Below, piece by piece: positions 1 to 7,265 of a stretch of DNA of 32,429 nt (its first letter is position 1; every line of letters begins with the position of its first letter). Below the pieces are notes generated by a model. It worked only from the letters and a program-made list of their open reading frames with translations, did not search any database and was not told the DNA's origin. The position numbers and the translations under genes were made by a program. Origin of the DNA: a virus; the IMG/VR virus record IMGVR_UViG_3300033148_005858, positions 1 through 32,429 of that record, one strand, 5' to 3'.

Positions 1-7
1 GGTCGAT

Positions 8-565
8 GTGGCGCTGCTGAGCCGCCGCGAGTTCGCCGCCCGGGCCGGCGTCTCTCATCAATCAATCAGTAAGGCAATCAAAACCGGCAAGCTCACTCTC
101 GGGGCCGATGGTCTGCTCGATACAAACGATTCCGCAAACCGTCGCTATCTCCGCTCGGAGCGCGTATACTCACGGGCTGCAAAAACGGGGGCGGCTGCAA
201 GGAAAAAAGCGGATGGGGCAGGGCATGGGGATAAGAAAAGCAAGAAGAAGACCGATCAAAGCAAGTACGAGCGCAAACTCGATGCAGAGATCCGTCTCAA
301 GCATGAGCAGGCCGATTATCACGCTATTCGGAAAGCCGAGCGTCTTGGCCTCCTTGTCGAGACCTCGATCGTCGAGCAAAAACTCTCGGTACTCGGTGCA
401 GAGTTGCGGATCCGGCTGCTGGAGCTACCGGCGCGAATCGGTCCCCGCCTGTGGGCGATAGCGAAACAAAGTGATTCTCCCCACGCCCTTATCCAAGCCC
501 TCGAGGATGAGATCTCCGATGCCGTTAAGAAGGTGAAGGATGCCACTGTCAGAACTGCGCGTTAA
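8..565 (+). CDS. Terminase small subunit (5' end probably outside window)
   Basis: Probable small terminase subunit, which recognises phage DNA and hands it to the large subunit for packaging. Residues 5-35 look like a helix-turn-helix DNA-binding region (REFAARAGVSHQSISKAIKTG). A lysine-rich linker follows at about 60-90, then a mostly helical C-terminal half. The GTG at base 8 is only the first possible start in view. The frame stays open to the window edge, so the true start may lie upstream. The gene overlaps the large terminase gene by 26 bases, the usual terS-terL arrangement. The assignment rests on position, size and the N-terminal HTH, not on a family-defining motif. Confidence 0.75.
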   Translation: MALLSRREFAARAGVSHQSISKAIKTGKLTLGADGLLDTNDSANRRYLRSERVYSRAAKTGAAARKKADGAGHGDKKSKKKTDQSKYERKLDAEIRLKHEQADYHAIRKAERLGLLVETSIVEQKLSVLGAELRIRLLELPARIGPRLWAIAKQSDSPHALIQALEDEISDAVKKVKDATVRTAR

Positions 566-2459
566 GACCGTCGCCGAGGAGATCGAGCACATCATCCGCC
601 GCGAGCGCCGGCGAATGAAGAAGCAGATCAACGACAGCATCCGGACCATGATCCCTCACCAGGTCAATCGGCTGAGCGTTTCCGAATGGTCTGAAAAAAA
701 ACGGATACTGCCGCCGGGCCTGTCACCTATGCCAGGTCCCTTTACCTGGAAGGTGACACCCTATCTCCGGGAGATCGCAGACTGTTTTTCCGAGCGCTCG
801 CCGGTTCAGAAGGTCGCGATTATGAAGGGCACGCAGCTCGGATTTACTGTGGGGATCGGTGAGAACTGGATGGGGTACGTTATCGACGTTGCGCCCGGGC
901 CCATGATGTTTGTCTCCGGTGACAAGGAGATGGCGCAGGATGCCGTGGAGGTCCGGGTTGACCGAATGATCGAGAGCGCAGGGCTCGCAGACAGGATTTT
1001 CGCGCAGACAGATAAGCCGCACTCGAAAAAGACAGGGGACACGAAACGCAAGAAAGAATTCCCAGGGGGCTTTCTCCTCGCCCTGGGGCCGAATGTCGGC
1101 GCCAAGCTTCGTCAGTTTTCCGTGCGCTATCTGTTCTACGACGAGGTGGACGCTTATCCGCAGGAGGTCCGGGCCGAGGGGGATCCCCTGAAACTCGGCG
1201 AGCGCAGGACCGATGCCTTCGAGCGCATCCGGAAAATCCTCTACATCAGCACACCTCTTGTCGAGCAGACGAGCCGGATCAAGCCGCTGTTCGAGGCCGG
1301 GGATCAGAGGTATTTCTATGTTCCCTGCCGGCACTGTCATCATAAGCAGGTCCTGCAGTGGGACCATCTGAAATATGAGAAAGACGAACTCGGGCGCCTG
1401 ATCTGGGATTCGGTGCATTATGAGTGCGAGCGTTGTAAAGGCCATTGGAAAAATGAGGATAAAGCCTATTTTCTATCCCGCGGTGAGTGGAGGCCAACCG
1501 CCGAGCCCCTGGAGCCAGGTTTCCGCAGCTACCACCTGTCGTCGCTATATTCTCCCGTGGGTATGCGTAGCTGGGAGTCAATCTGCCAGGAATGGATTCA
1601 GGCCAAGGAGGATCCGGTCATGTTAAGAGTTTTTGTCAACACGGTTTTGGGTGAGACCTGGGTTGAACGCGGAGAGGCACCTCGGTATGAGCGGGTGATG
1701 CTGCGCCGCGAACAGTACGAGCTCGGCAACCTCCCGGAGACGGCAAAGCCCCTGTTGTTGACGATCGGGGCCGATGTGCAAAAAGACCGTATAGAGGCCG
1801 AGGTCGTGGCATGGGGGCGGGATAAGGAGAGCTGGAGCGTCGATTACCGGGTGCTGGAAGGTGAGACCTCGCACGTTGATGATCAGTGCTGGAAGGATCT
1901 CGGCGAGTTGATCGCCTCAGTACACGCGGGCCTGCGTGCTTCGATGATCCTCATTGATGCCGGCTACAATACACCTACCGTCTATCAGTTCTGCGAGCAA
2001 TATCTCCAGGGCGTGCTCCCAGTGATGGGTGATTCGAGCATCGGCAAACACCGGCGGGCGTTCCTCCTCCGGGATGTCACCGGCTACCAGATCAAGCGCG
2101 TGGATCTCAATACCGATTTTCTCAAGCTGGAGATCTACGGGTATCTTGCCAAGGGTGTACCAGAAGAAAGCATGGCGTACCCCGGAGGATACTGCCATTT
2201 TCCCCTGGATTACGGCGAGAAATATTTCCGGCAGCTCACCGCCGAGGAGCGAATGAAAGAGACAACCCGCACCGGCGCTATCAAATACGTGTGGCATCTT
2301 GCAAGCGGGCGGCGTAATGAGGCGCTCGATGCCAGGACCTATGCCCTGGGCGCTGTGTATGTGCTGAGGCAGAAGATATCAGAGGAGATGGAGCTTGAGG
2401 AGGAGATGGCCTGGACTGAGTTCTGGGATTTTTGCGAACAAAAAAAGCTCTTGACATGA
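540..2459 (+). CDS. Terminase large subunit, GpA family
   Basis: Packaging ATPase and nuclease of the lambda gpA family, 639 aa, a normal length. The ATPase motif KGTQLGFT is at residues 96-103 and the Walker B-type FYDEVDAYP at 199-207. Two CxxC pairs (about 263-266 and 303-307) suggest a small zinc-binding insert, as is common in this family. The C-terminal half has the acidic residues expected of the nuclease (IGADVQKDR, ILIDAGYNT). The ATG at 540 lies within the end of the small-subunit gene and follows a GAAGG sequence. It acts at the portal vertex during head filling and cuts concatemeric DNA. Confidence 0.95.
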   Translation: MPLSELRVKTVAEEIEHIIRRERRRMKKQINDSIRTMIPHQVNRLSVSEWSEKKRILPPGLSPMPGPFTWKVTPYLREIADCFSERSPVQKVAIMKGTQLGFTVGIGENWMGYVIDVAPGPMMFVSGDKEMAQDAVEVRVDRMIESAGLADRIFAQTDKPHSKKTGDTKRKKEFPGGFLLALGPNVGAKLRQFSVRYLFYDEVDAYPQEVRAEGDPLKLGERRTDAFERIRKILYISTPLVEQTSRIKPLFEAGDQRYFYVPCRHCHHKQVLQWDHLKYEKDELGRLIWDSVHYECERCKGHWKNEDKAYFLSRGEWRPTAEPLEPGFRSYHLSSLYSPVGMRSWESICQEWIQAKEDPVMLRVFVNTVLGETWVERGEAPRYERVMLRREQYELGNLPETAKPLLLTIGADVQKDRIEAEVVAWGRDKESWSVDYRVLEGETSHVDDQCWKDLGELIASVHAGLRASMILIDAGYNTPTVYQFCEQYLQGVLPVMGDSSIGKHRRAFLLRDVTGYQIKRVDLNTDFLKLEIYGYLAKGVPEESMAYPGGYCHFPLDYGEKYFRQLTAEERMKETTRTGAIKYVWHLASGRRNEALDARTYALGAVYVLRQKISEEMELEEEMAWTEFWDFCEQKKLLT

Positions 2460-2607
2460 ATGTGAATCGCTAATAGATTCGAGATAACGAAATGCGCTAC
2501 GCCGGAACCCTACAGTTCCGACGTCTCCCGCCGGGGAGTGGCGTCCCCGATAGAGCTAGCCCCAATTATGCGGTAAACGGCACAGTTAATTATTGCGGAG
2601 GCCCGAA
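2460..2607 (+). other. Intergenic stretch with two predicted hairpins
   Basis: This 148-base gap is unusual among genes that otherwise overlap. It contains CGGAAC/GTTCCG (2503-2508 with 2515-2520, 6-base loop). Directly after it comes a second foldable segment: CTCCC/GGGAG at 2525-2529 with 2534-2538, extended by GACG/CGTC at 2520-2523 with 2542-2545 across a bulge. No T-run follows, so it does not look like an intrinsic terminator. A ribosome site GGAGG at 2597-2601 serves the next gene. It could be a processing or translation-control structure; the function is unknown. Confidence 0.35.
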
Positions 2608-2859
2608 GTGAGCCTTCGCACCTCCACCGAAATCAAAGCCAAGATCACGGCGCTCGAGGCCAAGATCGAGAAGGCCGAAGACGCCCTCCAATATAGTCTA
2701 GACACCGGCCAGGGGCGTCAGTCCGTACAGCGGGCCAACCTGGACTCGCTTTACCGTGCCCTCGACTACTGGGAACAGAAATATGAGACCGCGCTCGCCG
2801 ATGAGGCCTGCGGTGGGGATTCAGGCATCGTAGCCCCCAGGTTCGGGAGGTACGGATAA
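2608..2859 (+). CDS. gpW-like head completion protein
   Basis: Small 83-aa, helix-rich protein between the large terminase and the portal, the place of lambda gpW. The start chosen is GTG at 2608, seven bases after a strong GGAGG; an upstream TTG in frame lacks a ribosome site. The N-terminal half is charged and helical (EIKAKITALEAKIEKAEDAL). It is followed by GRQSVQRANLDSLYRALDYWEQ, which fits the general gpW pattern of a short turn and a second helix. gpW-type proteins sit below the portal and close the filled head. The call relies on size and synteny more than on clear sequence similarity. Its stop overlaps the portal start by one base (TAATG). Confidence 0.6.
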   Translation: MSLRTSTEIKAKITALEAKIEKAEDALQYSLDTGQGRQSVQRANLDSLYRALDYWEQKYETALADEACGGDSGIVAPRFGRYG

Positions 2860-4502
2860 TGGGCCTTCTGGATCTGTTCCGCCGTAAACGGCAGCCGCCT
2901 GTGGATAGCCGCATGGAGCTGCGGAAACGGTTCTATGACTCGGCGATGGCCGTGCTCTGGAACTGGCGCGGCGGCTTCGCCTCATGGGGTGGACAGAAGT
3001 ATCCAGGTGCACTCGGCTATCCCTCGGGCTGGAATCTCAATCACTGGCAGTTGCGAAAGCGCAGCCGCATCGCCTACTGGGACTCGGCGGAGGCCCGCGC
3101 ACTGATCGGTCGGCTCTGCCAGAACACAGTCAACATCGGCCTGTCCATGGAGGCGACTCCGATCTGGGAGCTCGTCGCCCCGAAAATGACCGAGGAGAAG
3201 CGGCGCGAGTGGGTGCAGAACGTCGAGGCTCGATGGCGGCTGTGGGCCAACTCCACCGAGGCCGACGCTACCGGGCGCATGACATTCCAACAGCTACAAG
3301 GATTCGCATTTTTCAACACGCTCGGAGAGGGCGAGGTTTTCTCCGTCCTGCGCTACTCATCGGATCGCCGACGCATGAACCCCTTGAGCATACAGTTCGT
3401 CGATGTTGACCAGATCACCGGCTCGGCAAAGCAGGAGGACTACGAGGCGGCGAAGGAAAGAGGCAACCGTATCGTCGACGGCATCGAGGTTGATTCAGCG
3501 GGTGCGGAAATCGCCTACTACGTCACCGACCCGGAAACCGGCAAGACAACGCGCATCCCTCGATACGGAGGAAAATCCAAGCGGCTGTTTGTAGCGCACC
3601 CAGCAATCATCGAGCGCATCGGCCAGGTACGGGGGATCCCCGTACTCGCCAACATGGTGCACGAGCTGCAGAAGATCACCGACTACACCGTGGCCGAGTT
3701 GGAGGCCGCGGTGATCAACGCCGTTTTCGCGGTGTGGATCAAGCCGAGCGATAGCAAGTCTTCCTCCCGTGCTCTGGCCGGCGCGCTCAAGCGCGAGCAG
3801 GTGCCGGCAGTCGAAGATCCTTATGACCGTGTAGTTCCTCCGGCCCCCGCACACATCGACAAGCCCGGCCTGCTGATCCAAAACCTGAAAGCCGGTGAGG
3901 AAATCGAGAGCTTCGACACCAAACGACCCAACGTCAACTTCGAGAACTTCAGTAAGGCCGTCCTCACCAAGCTATCCGCGTCCCTCGGTATTCCCATCGA
4001 AGTGCTATTTATGTCGTTCAATCAGAATTACTCCGCCTCCCGCGCCTGCTTGATACTCGCCTGGAATGTATTCGCGCAGTGGCGCTATTTCCTCGCCTCC
4101 TCATTCCTCAATCCCATCAAGGCCGAGTGGATGGCCGCGGAGATCGCCGCCGAGAACATCAGCGCTCCCGGCTTCAACGACTCTCCGGTACTGCGCGCGG
4201 CCTGGCTCAATTGTGACTGGATCGGCATCAACAAGCCGTCGATCGATCCCTCCAAGGAGGCGGATGCCGCAGACAAGAGAATCGCCGCAGGGCTGTTGAC
4301 GCGCGAGCGCGCGGCCCAGGACTACAACGGCAGCGAGTACACACAGAACGTGGAACGGCTCAAGATCGAGAACAAAGAACTTGCCGAGGCCAACAAGCCG
4401 CTTGGGAAAAAGGAATCCAAACCCGCGTTCGGGAACAACGGCAGTTCTGAGAGCGAGGAGGAGGCCCTGGTCGGCGGTAATGGGAAGGAGCGGGAGGAAT
4501 GA
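2859..4502 (+). CDS. Portal protein, lambda gpB type
   Basis: 547-aa portal protein, forming the ring through which DNA enters and leaves the head. Its length and sequence features fit the lambda-type portal family: an N-terminal RMELRKRFYDSA region, IQFVDVDQITG in the middle, and the conserved late segment SFNQNYSASRACLILAWNVF at about residues 386-405. The C-terminal 45 residues are charged and of low complexity, as is common in this family. It is placed correctly between the gpW-like gene and the head-maturation genes. Its stop overlaps the next start (ATGA at 4499). Confidence 0.93.
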   Translation: MGLLDLFRRKRQPPVDSRMELRKRFYDSAMAVLWNWRGGFASWGGQKYPGALGYPSGWNLNHWQLRKRSRIAYWDSAEARALIGRLCQNTVNIGLSMEATPIWELVAPKMTEEKRREWVQNVEARWRLWANSTEADATGRMTFQQLQGFAFFNTLGEGEVFSVLRYSSDRRRMNPLSIQFVDVDQITGSAKQEDYEAAKERGNRIVDGIEVDSAGAEIAYYVTDPETGKTTRIPRYGGKSKRLFVAHPAIIERIGQVRGIPVLANMVHELQKITDYTVAELEAAVINAVFAVWIKPSDSKSSSRALAGALKREQVPAVEDPYDRVVPPAPAHIDKPGLLIQNLKAGEEIESFDTKRPNVNFENFSKAVLTKLSASLGIPIEVLFMSFNQNYSASRACLILAWNVFAQWRYFLASSFLNPIKAEWMAAEIAAENISAPGFNDSPVLRAAWLNCDWIGINKPSIDPSKEADAADKRIAAGLLTRERAAQDYNGSEYTQNVERLKIENKELAEANKPLGKKESKPAFGNNGSSESEEEALVGGNGKEREE

Positions 4503-4738
4503 ATCTAAACGGTATGAGCGCTACAGCAAAATGGATCAGCGCGATCATAGCCATTTGCATCTTTTTCGGTGGCATCATCATTAGCATGGCTACGATTCCG
4601 ACACGCGATTTGCGGGAGGATGTCAAAATACATACAGAGCAGATCAATAATCTCTCCCTCCAGCAGGCGGTAATCGAAACGAAGCTGGACAACATCCAGG
4701 AGGATGTCAAGGAAATCAAGGAGGCGGTGGCGAAATGA
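4499..4738 (+). CDS. Small membrane-anchored coiled-coil protein
   Basis: 79 aa. Residues 10-33 form one hydrophobic segment (AKWISAIIAICIFFGGIIIS). The rest is a heptad-rich helix (DLREDVKIHTEQINNLSLQQ and beyond), so it is probably a single-pass membrane protein with a soluble coiled coil. It is coupled to the portal stop by ATGA and overlaps the next start by four bases. In the same operon as a cysteine peptidase and a holin-like protein, it may be a lysis accessory protein (XhlA-like or spanin-like in design). I do not recognise a specific family. Confidence 0.6.
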   Translation: MNLNGMSATAKWISAIIAICIFFGGIIISMATIPTRDLREDVKIHTEQINNLSLQQAVIETKLDNIQEDVKEIKEAVAK

Positions 4739-5340
4739 TCAAGGGCGCGCGGCTCTGGGCCGACAGGGATACATACTACTCGCAGCAGAACAACCCCACC
4801 GAGGAGCTCCTGCGCAAGCGCGTGGAGCAATCACGCCTTGAATCCTGCGGGCCTACTGCATCCGTCAACTGCCTGGCCGTGCTCGGCTATGATCTCAGGG
4901 TATTGTGTCCCGGTCCCTACAGGCCACAGCCCGAGGAGATCCTGATGGATTGGTTCCAGGATCCCCGCAATTACGAACGCCTCGCGGCAACCCGTCAGGA
5001 CATCAACCCGCTGCAAACACCCGGAAATCGCGTTGCGCAGTACTATCCGCCTGCTGTAGCCGATGTATTCAGCGCCCACGCTGATTTCGCCTGGATCAAT
5101 CGCTTCGCGCTTCTCGCCGAGTACCTGTGCAAGGGCTATGCGCTTCAAATCTGTCTTAGGAATCCGGGGCATTATATCGCGGCCGTGGCCTATGACGAGG
5201 AGACTGAGGAGGTTATTTACCGCGATCCCTGGCCGGACCGGTTGCCCGATCACAACGGATTCAACCGGCGGCTTGGCGTGGATGAGTACATCCGCAACGT
5301 TAAGGGGTACGCCATTATATATACCGGAGGCAATCAATGA
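4735..5340 (+). CDS. C39-like cysteine peptidase, candidate endolysin
   Basis: 201-aa protein with the layout of a papain-like C39 peptidase. The putative nucleophile is Cys38 in ESCGPTASVNCLAVLGYD. His146 is in NPGHYIAAVAYDEET, and an acidic third residue, Asp164, is in YRDPWPD. No signal peptide is visible. It sits between a membrane coiled-coil gene and a three-helix holin-like gene, with four-base overlaps on both sides. This suggests a peptidase that cleaves cell-wall peptide bonds after holin triggering. That role is inferred: C39-like domains also process leader peptides or other proteins, and a head-related role cannot be excluded given the gene's position inside the head module. Confidence 0.65.
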   Translation: MIKGARLWADRDTYYSQQNNPTEELLRKRVEQSRLESCGPTASVNCLAVLGYDLRVLCPGPYRPQPEEILMDWFQDPRNYERLAATRQDINPLQTPGNRVAQYYPPAVADVFSAHADFAWINRFALLAEYLCKGYALQICLRNPGHYIAAVAYDEETEEVIYRDPWPDRLPDHNGFNRRLGVDEYIRNVKGYAIIYTGGNQ

Positions 5341-5624
5341 ACCTAGATATCGACTGGATGTTTCTAGCGGCAGCCGCTTTCGGCGTTGCCGGAGTCATAG
5401 AGTATGTCAAGGGCTTCGCCCGAAAAGCCCCGAAATGGCTGTGGCGCCTGGCCCTGCCCTTTGTCTGCGCGGGTATCGCCGTCACAGGTGGAGGCGGGAT
5501 CACGCAGATCGCTGTCAACGCCGTGCTGATCCTCGCGATGTCGCAGCTCTGTTATGAGGCGATTATCGGCGCGGTGAAAAAGCTCGTCACGGGCTTTATC
5601 GGTCGCTCCGGAGGTGGCAAATGA
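5337..5624 (+). CDS. Holin-like three-helix membrane protein
   Basis: 95 aa with three hydrophobic segments, at about residues 8-26 (MFLAAAAFGVAGVIEYV), 35-53 (WLWRLALPFVCAGIAVTGG) and 55-77 (ITQIAVNAVLILAMSQLCYE). It ends in a short basic tail. Size and topology fit a class I-type holin, which would open the inner membrane at lysis. It follows the putative endolysin with ATGA coupling and overlaps the protease start by four bases. No family-specific motif was recognised, so the function is inferred from topology and neighbours. Confidence 0.6.
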   Translation: MNLDIDWMFLAAAAFGVAGVIEYVKGFARKAPKWLWRLALPFVCAGIAVTGGGGITQIAVNAVLILAMSQLCYEAIIGAVKKLVTGFIGRSGGGK

Positions 5625-6877
5625 TCTATGCGATGGAACGCGGCTTCCTGGCCGAATACCTGGCACGTCGGGGCCGAGTTGAGAAAGCGCCGGATATCAA
5701 CGTGCTCTTTGATCTGTTCGAGGGTCAGCAGGTCGAAGAAGAGCAGGAGCCGCCCAAGTACAAGCTCATTGAATCCGAGGCGCATCTACAGATCTCCGGT
5801 GTCCTGAGCCGGCAACGGAGCTGGATTGACTGGCTATTCGGCATGGCCGCGTCTCTTACCTATGACGAGATCGCGGAGGCCATGATCCAGGCCGATGAGG
5901 ACCCGGCTGTTGAGACAATCGTACTCGACATCGACTCTCCCGGCGGCTACGTCGATGGGGTTGATGTTGCCAGTCAGGCGATAGCCGATGCGGAGAAACC
6001 GGTCGAGGCCCGCGTTGACAATATGGCGACCTCGGCCGCCTACTGGCTCGCGAGTCAGGCGGATGAGATCTTTGCCCTGTCACCGGCTGCCCGTATTGGG
6101 AGTATCGGGGTTGTGGCTACGGTCCCCCGAGGCGATTCCGACGAGTTCGAGATCATTGGCTCGGCGGATGCACCCGTAAAAGAGGACCTATACCACCCGG
6201 AGACAAAGGCCGGTCGCGCCGCGTGGAAAAAGCAGCTTGCGGATCTGCACCAGGCTTTCGCCTCCCGCGTGGCCGAGGGGCGGGGCGTTCCCATTGACAC
6301 GGTCAACTCCGATTTCGGGCGCGGTGCGGTTGTCATGGCCGCCGCCGCGATTGAAGCGGATATGATCGACGGCATGGCCCATATCGAGCTATGGGGTCCG
6401 AACTGTAAACGCAAAAAGAAAAAGAAAAAATCCTCGGCCGTGGCCGAGGTTCCCGGCGTTGCCGGTGAACATACCGCCGCGAAAGCGGACGGAACCAAAA
6501 CGGGGAGGGGGACTATTATGACCCTCGAAGAGTTGAAACGGGGCCATCCCGATGTCTATGCGGCGGTGCTCGCTGCCGGCCGCGAGGTCGGGGTGGTCGA
6601 GGAGAGAAAGCGGGTCGAAAAGCTCATGGCCTGGGCGGATGCAGATCCCGCTTGCGAAACGGTCGTGGCCGAGGCCATTGCCAAGGGCCAGGATGTGGAT
6701 GACGCGATGCCGCAGATTCACGCGGCCATCCGCAAAGCCCGTGAGAGCGGGCAGGCTTCCAGGGTTGAAAACCCGCCGGAGGTGGCAACGGCAGTAACCG
6801 CCACCGGCAGCGGAGAGAGCGCCGAGGCCGACGAAAAACAGGTCGAGGCGATTCTCGCCAAGATCCCGAAAGTCTAA
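5621..6877 (+). CDS. S49-family head maturation protease fused to scaffold domain
   Basis: 418-aa protein of the lambda gpC type: an SppA/ClpP-fold protease (about 1-262) followed by a scaffold-like region. The protease part shows VLDIDSPGGYVDG at 101-113, the probable nucleophile Ser138 in NMATSAAYWLAS, RIGSIGVV at 158-165, and lysines at about 187-196 that could serve as general base. The two parts are joined by a run of basic residues (263-270), then an Ala/Gly/Thr linker. The C-terminal 119 residues are helical and charged and can also be made from an internal start at 6518. It trims the scaffold and portal-associated proteins during head maturation. Confidence 0.9.
   Translation: MIYAMERGFLAEYLARRGRVEKAPDINVLFDLFEGQQVEEEQEPPKYKLIESEAHLQISGVLSRQRSWIDWLFGMAASLTYDEIAEAMIQADEDPAVETIVLDIDSPGGYVDGVDVASQAIADAEKPVEARVDNMATSAAYWLASQADEIFALSPAARIGSIGVVATVPRGDSDEFEIIGSADAPVKEDLYHPETKAGRAAWKKQLADLHQAFASRVAEGRGVPIDTVNSDFGRGAVVMAAAAIEADMIDGMAHIELWGPNCKRKKKKKKSSAVAEVPGVAGEHTAAKADGTKTGRGTIMTLEELKRGHPDVYAAVLAAGREVGVVEERKRVEKLMAWADADPACETVVAEAIAKGQDVDDAMPQIHAAIRKARESGQASRVENPPEVATAVTATGSGESAEADEKQVEAILAKIPKV
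6413..6449 (+). promoter_or_regulatory. Candidate -1 frameshift signal: A-rich run plus hairpin
   Basis: In the protease/scaffold gene, in-frame codons AAA-AAG-AAA-AAG-AAA-AAA cover 6413-6430. CCTCGGCC (6432-6439) is followed by its exact complement GGCCGAGG (6442-6449). The hairpin begins seven bases after the second AAA-AAG. This resembles the layout of known AAAAAAG-plus-stem-loop recoding sites such as E. coli dnaX. A -1 shift would stop at 6466-6468, giving a protease without the scaffold tail. The base before AAA-AAG is C or G rather than A, which weakens the case. Confidence 0.4.
6518..6877 (+). CDS. Internal in-frame start: separate scaffold protein (Nu3-like)
   Basis: The ATG at 6518 is in frame within the protease/scaffold gene and is preceded by a purine-rich GGGGAGGGGG (6502-6511) about seven bases upstream. 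That is as strong as the ribosome sites of the stand-alone genes here. Translation from it gives 119 aa, beginning MTLEELKRGHPDVYAAV and rich in Ala, Glu and Lys, typical of a helical scaffold. Lambda makes its Nu3 scaffold from an in-frame internal start in gene C, so the same strategy is likely here. The scaffold would fill the procapsid and then be degraded. Confidence 0.7.
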   Translation: MTLEELKRGHPDVYAAVLAAGREVGVVEERKRVEKLMAWADADPACETVVAEAIAKGQDVDDAMPQIHAAIRKARESGQASRVENPPEVATAVTATGSGESAEADEKQVEAILAKIPKV

Positions 6878-6891
6878 CGAGGAGGTAGATC

Positions 6892-7254
6892 ATGGCTAAT
6901 CTTGATAACAGACCTCTGGTCATCGGGCAGGCATATAACGCCAAGGACAAGACGATTCTCACCGGGCAGACGCTCGTTGCGGGCTCGGTCATGGGAGTCG
7001 TCACAGCGAGCGGCAAATTGCTGCTATGCGATAAAGGCGCAGTCGACGGCTCGGAGGTCGCCAAGTTCGTGCTCACCAAGGCCGTTGACTCCAGCGGCGG
7101 AGACGTAGTAGCCGACGTGCTGAAAGCGGGTGTGGTCAACGGCGAATTGCTCGTGTTCGGCGGCGCCTCGGTGCTCGCCGATCACGACGAGGAGCTCCGG
7201 GACGTGGGGATCATCACCGTCACCGGTGAGAACCTCGAGAACTACGATAACTAA
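6892..7254 (+). CDS. Head decoration protein, lambda gpD type
   Basis: 120-aa protein in the position of lambda gpD, between the protease/scaffold gene and the major capsid gene. The sequence has the all-beta pattern and order typical of the family: an N-terminal KTILTGQTLVAGSVMG, then GKLLLCDKGAVDGSE, and a final ADHDEELRDVGIITV. gpD-like trimers cap the local threefold sites of the expanded head and stabilise it. A strong AGGAGG lies six bases before the ATG. Confidence 0.9.
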   Translation: MANLDNRPLVIGQAYNAKDKTILTGQTLVAGSVMGVVTASGKLLLCDKGAVDGSEVAKFVLTKAVDSSGGDVVADVLKAGVVNGELLVFGGASVLADHDEELRDVGIITVTGENLENYDN

Positions 7255-7265
7255 GGAGGCCCTCT

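Noticed and set aside
723-1445. Long minus-strand frame opposite the large terminase
   Set aside because: It mirrors the codons of a well-supported GpA gene, has no ribosome site and no recognisable motif.
2460-2607. Intrinsic terminator after the large terminase
   Set aside because: The hairpins are not followed by a T-run and downstream genes need the same transcript.
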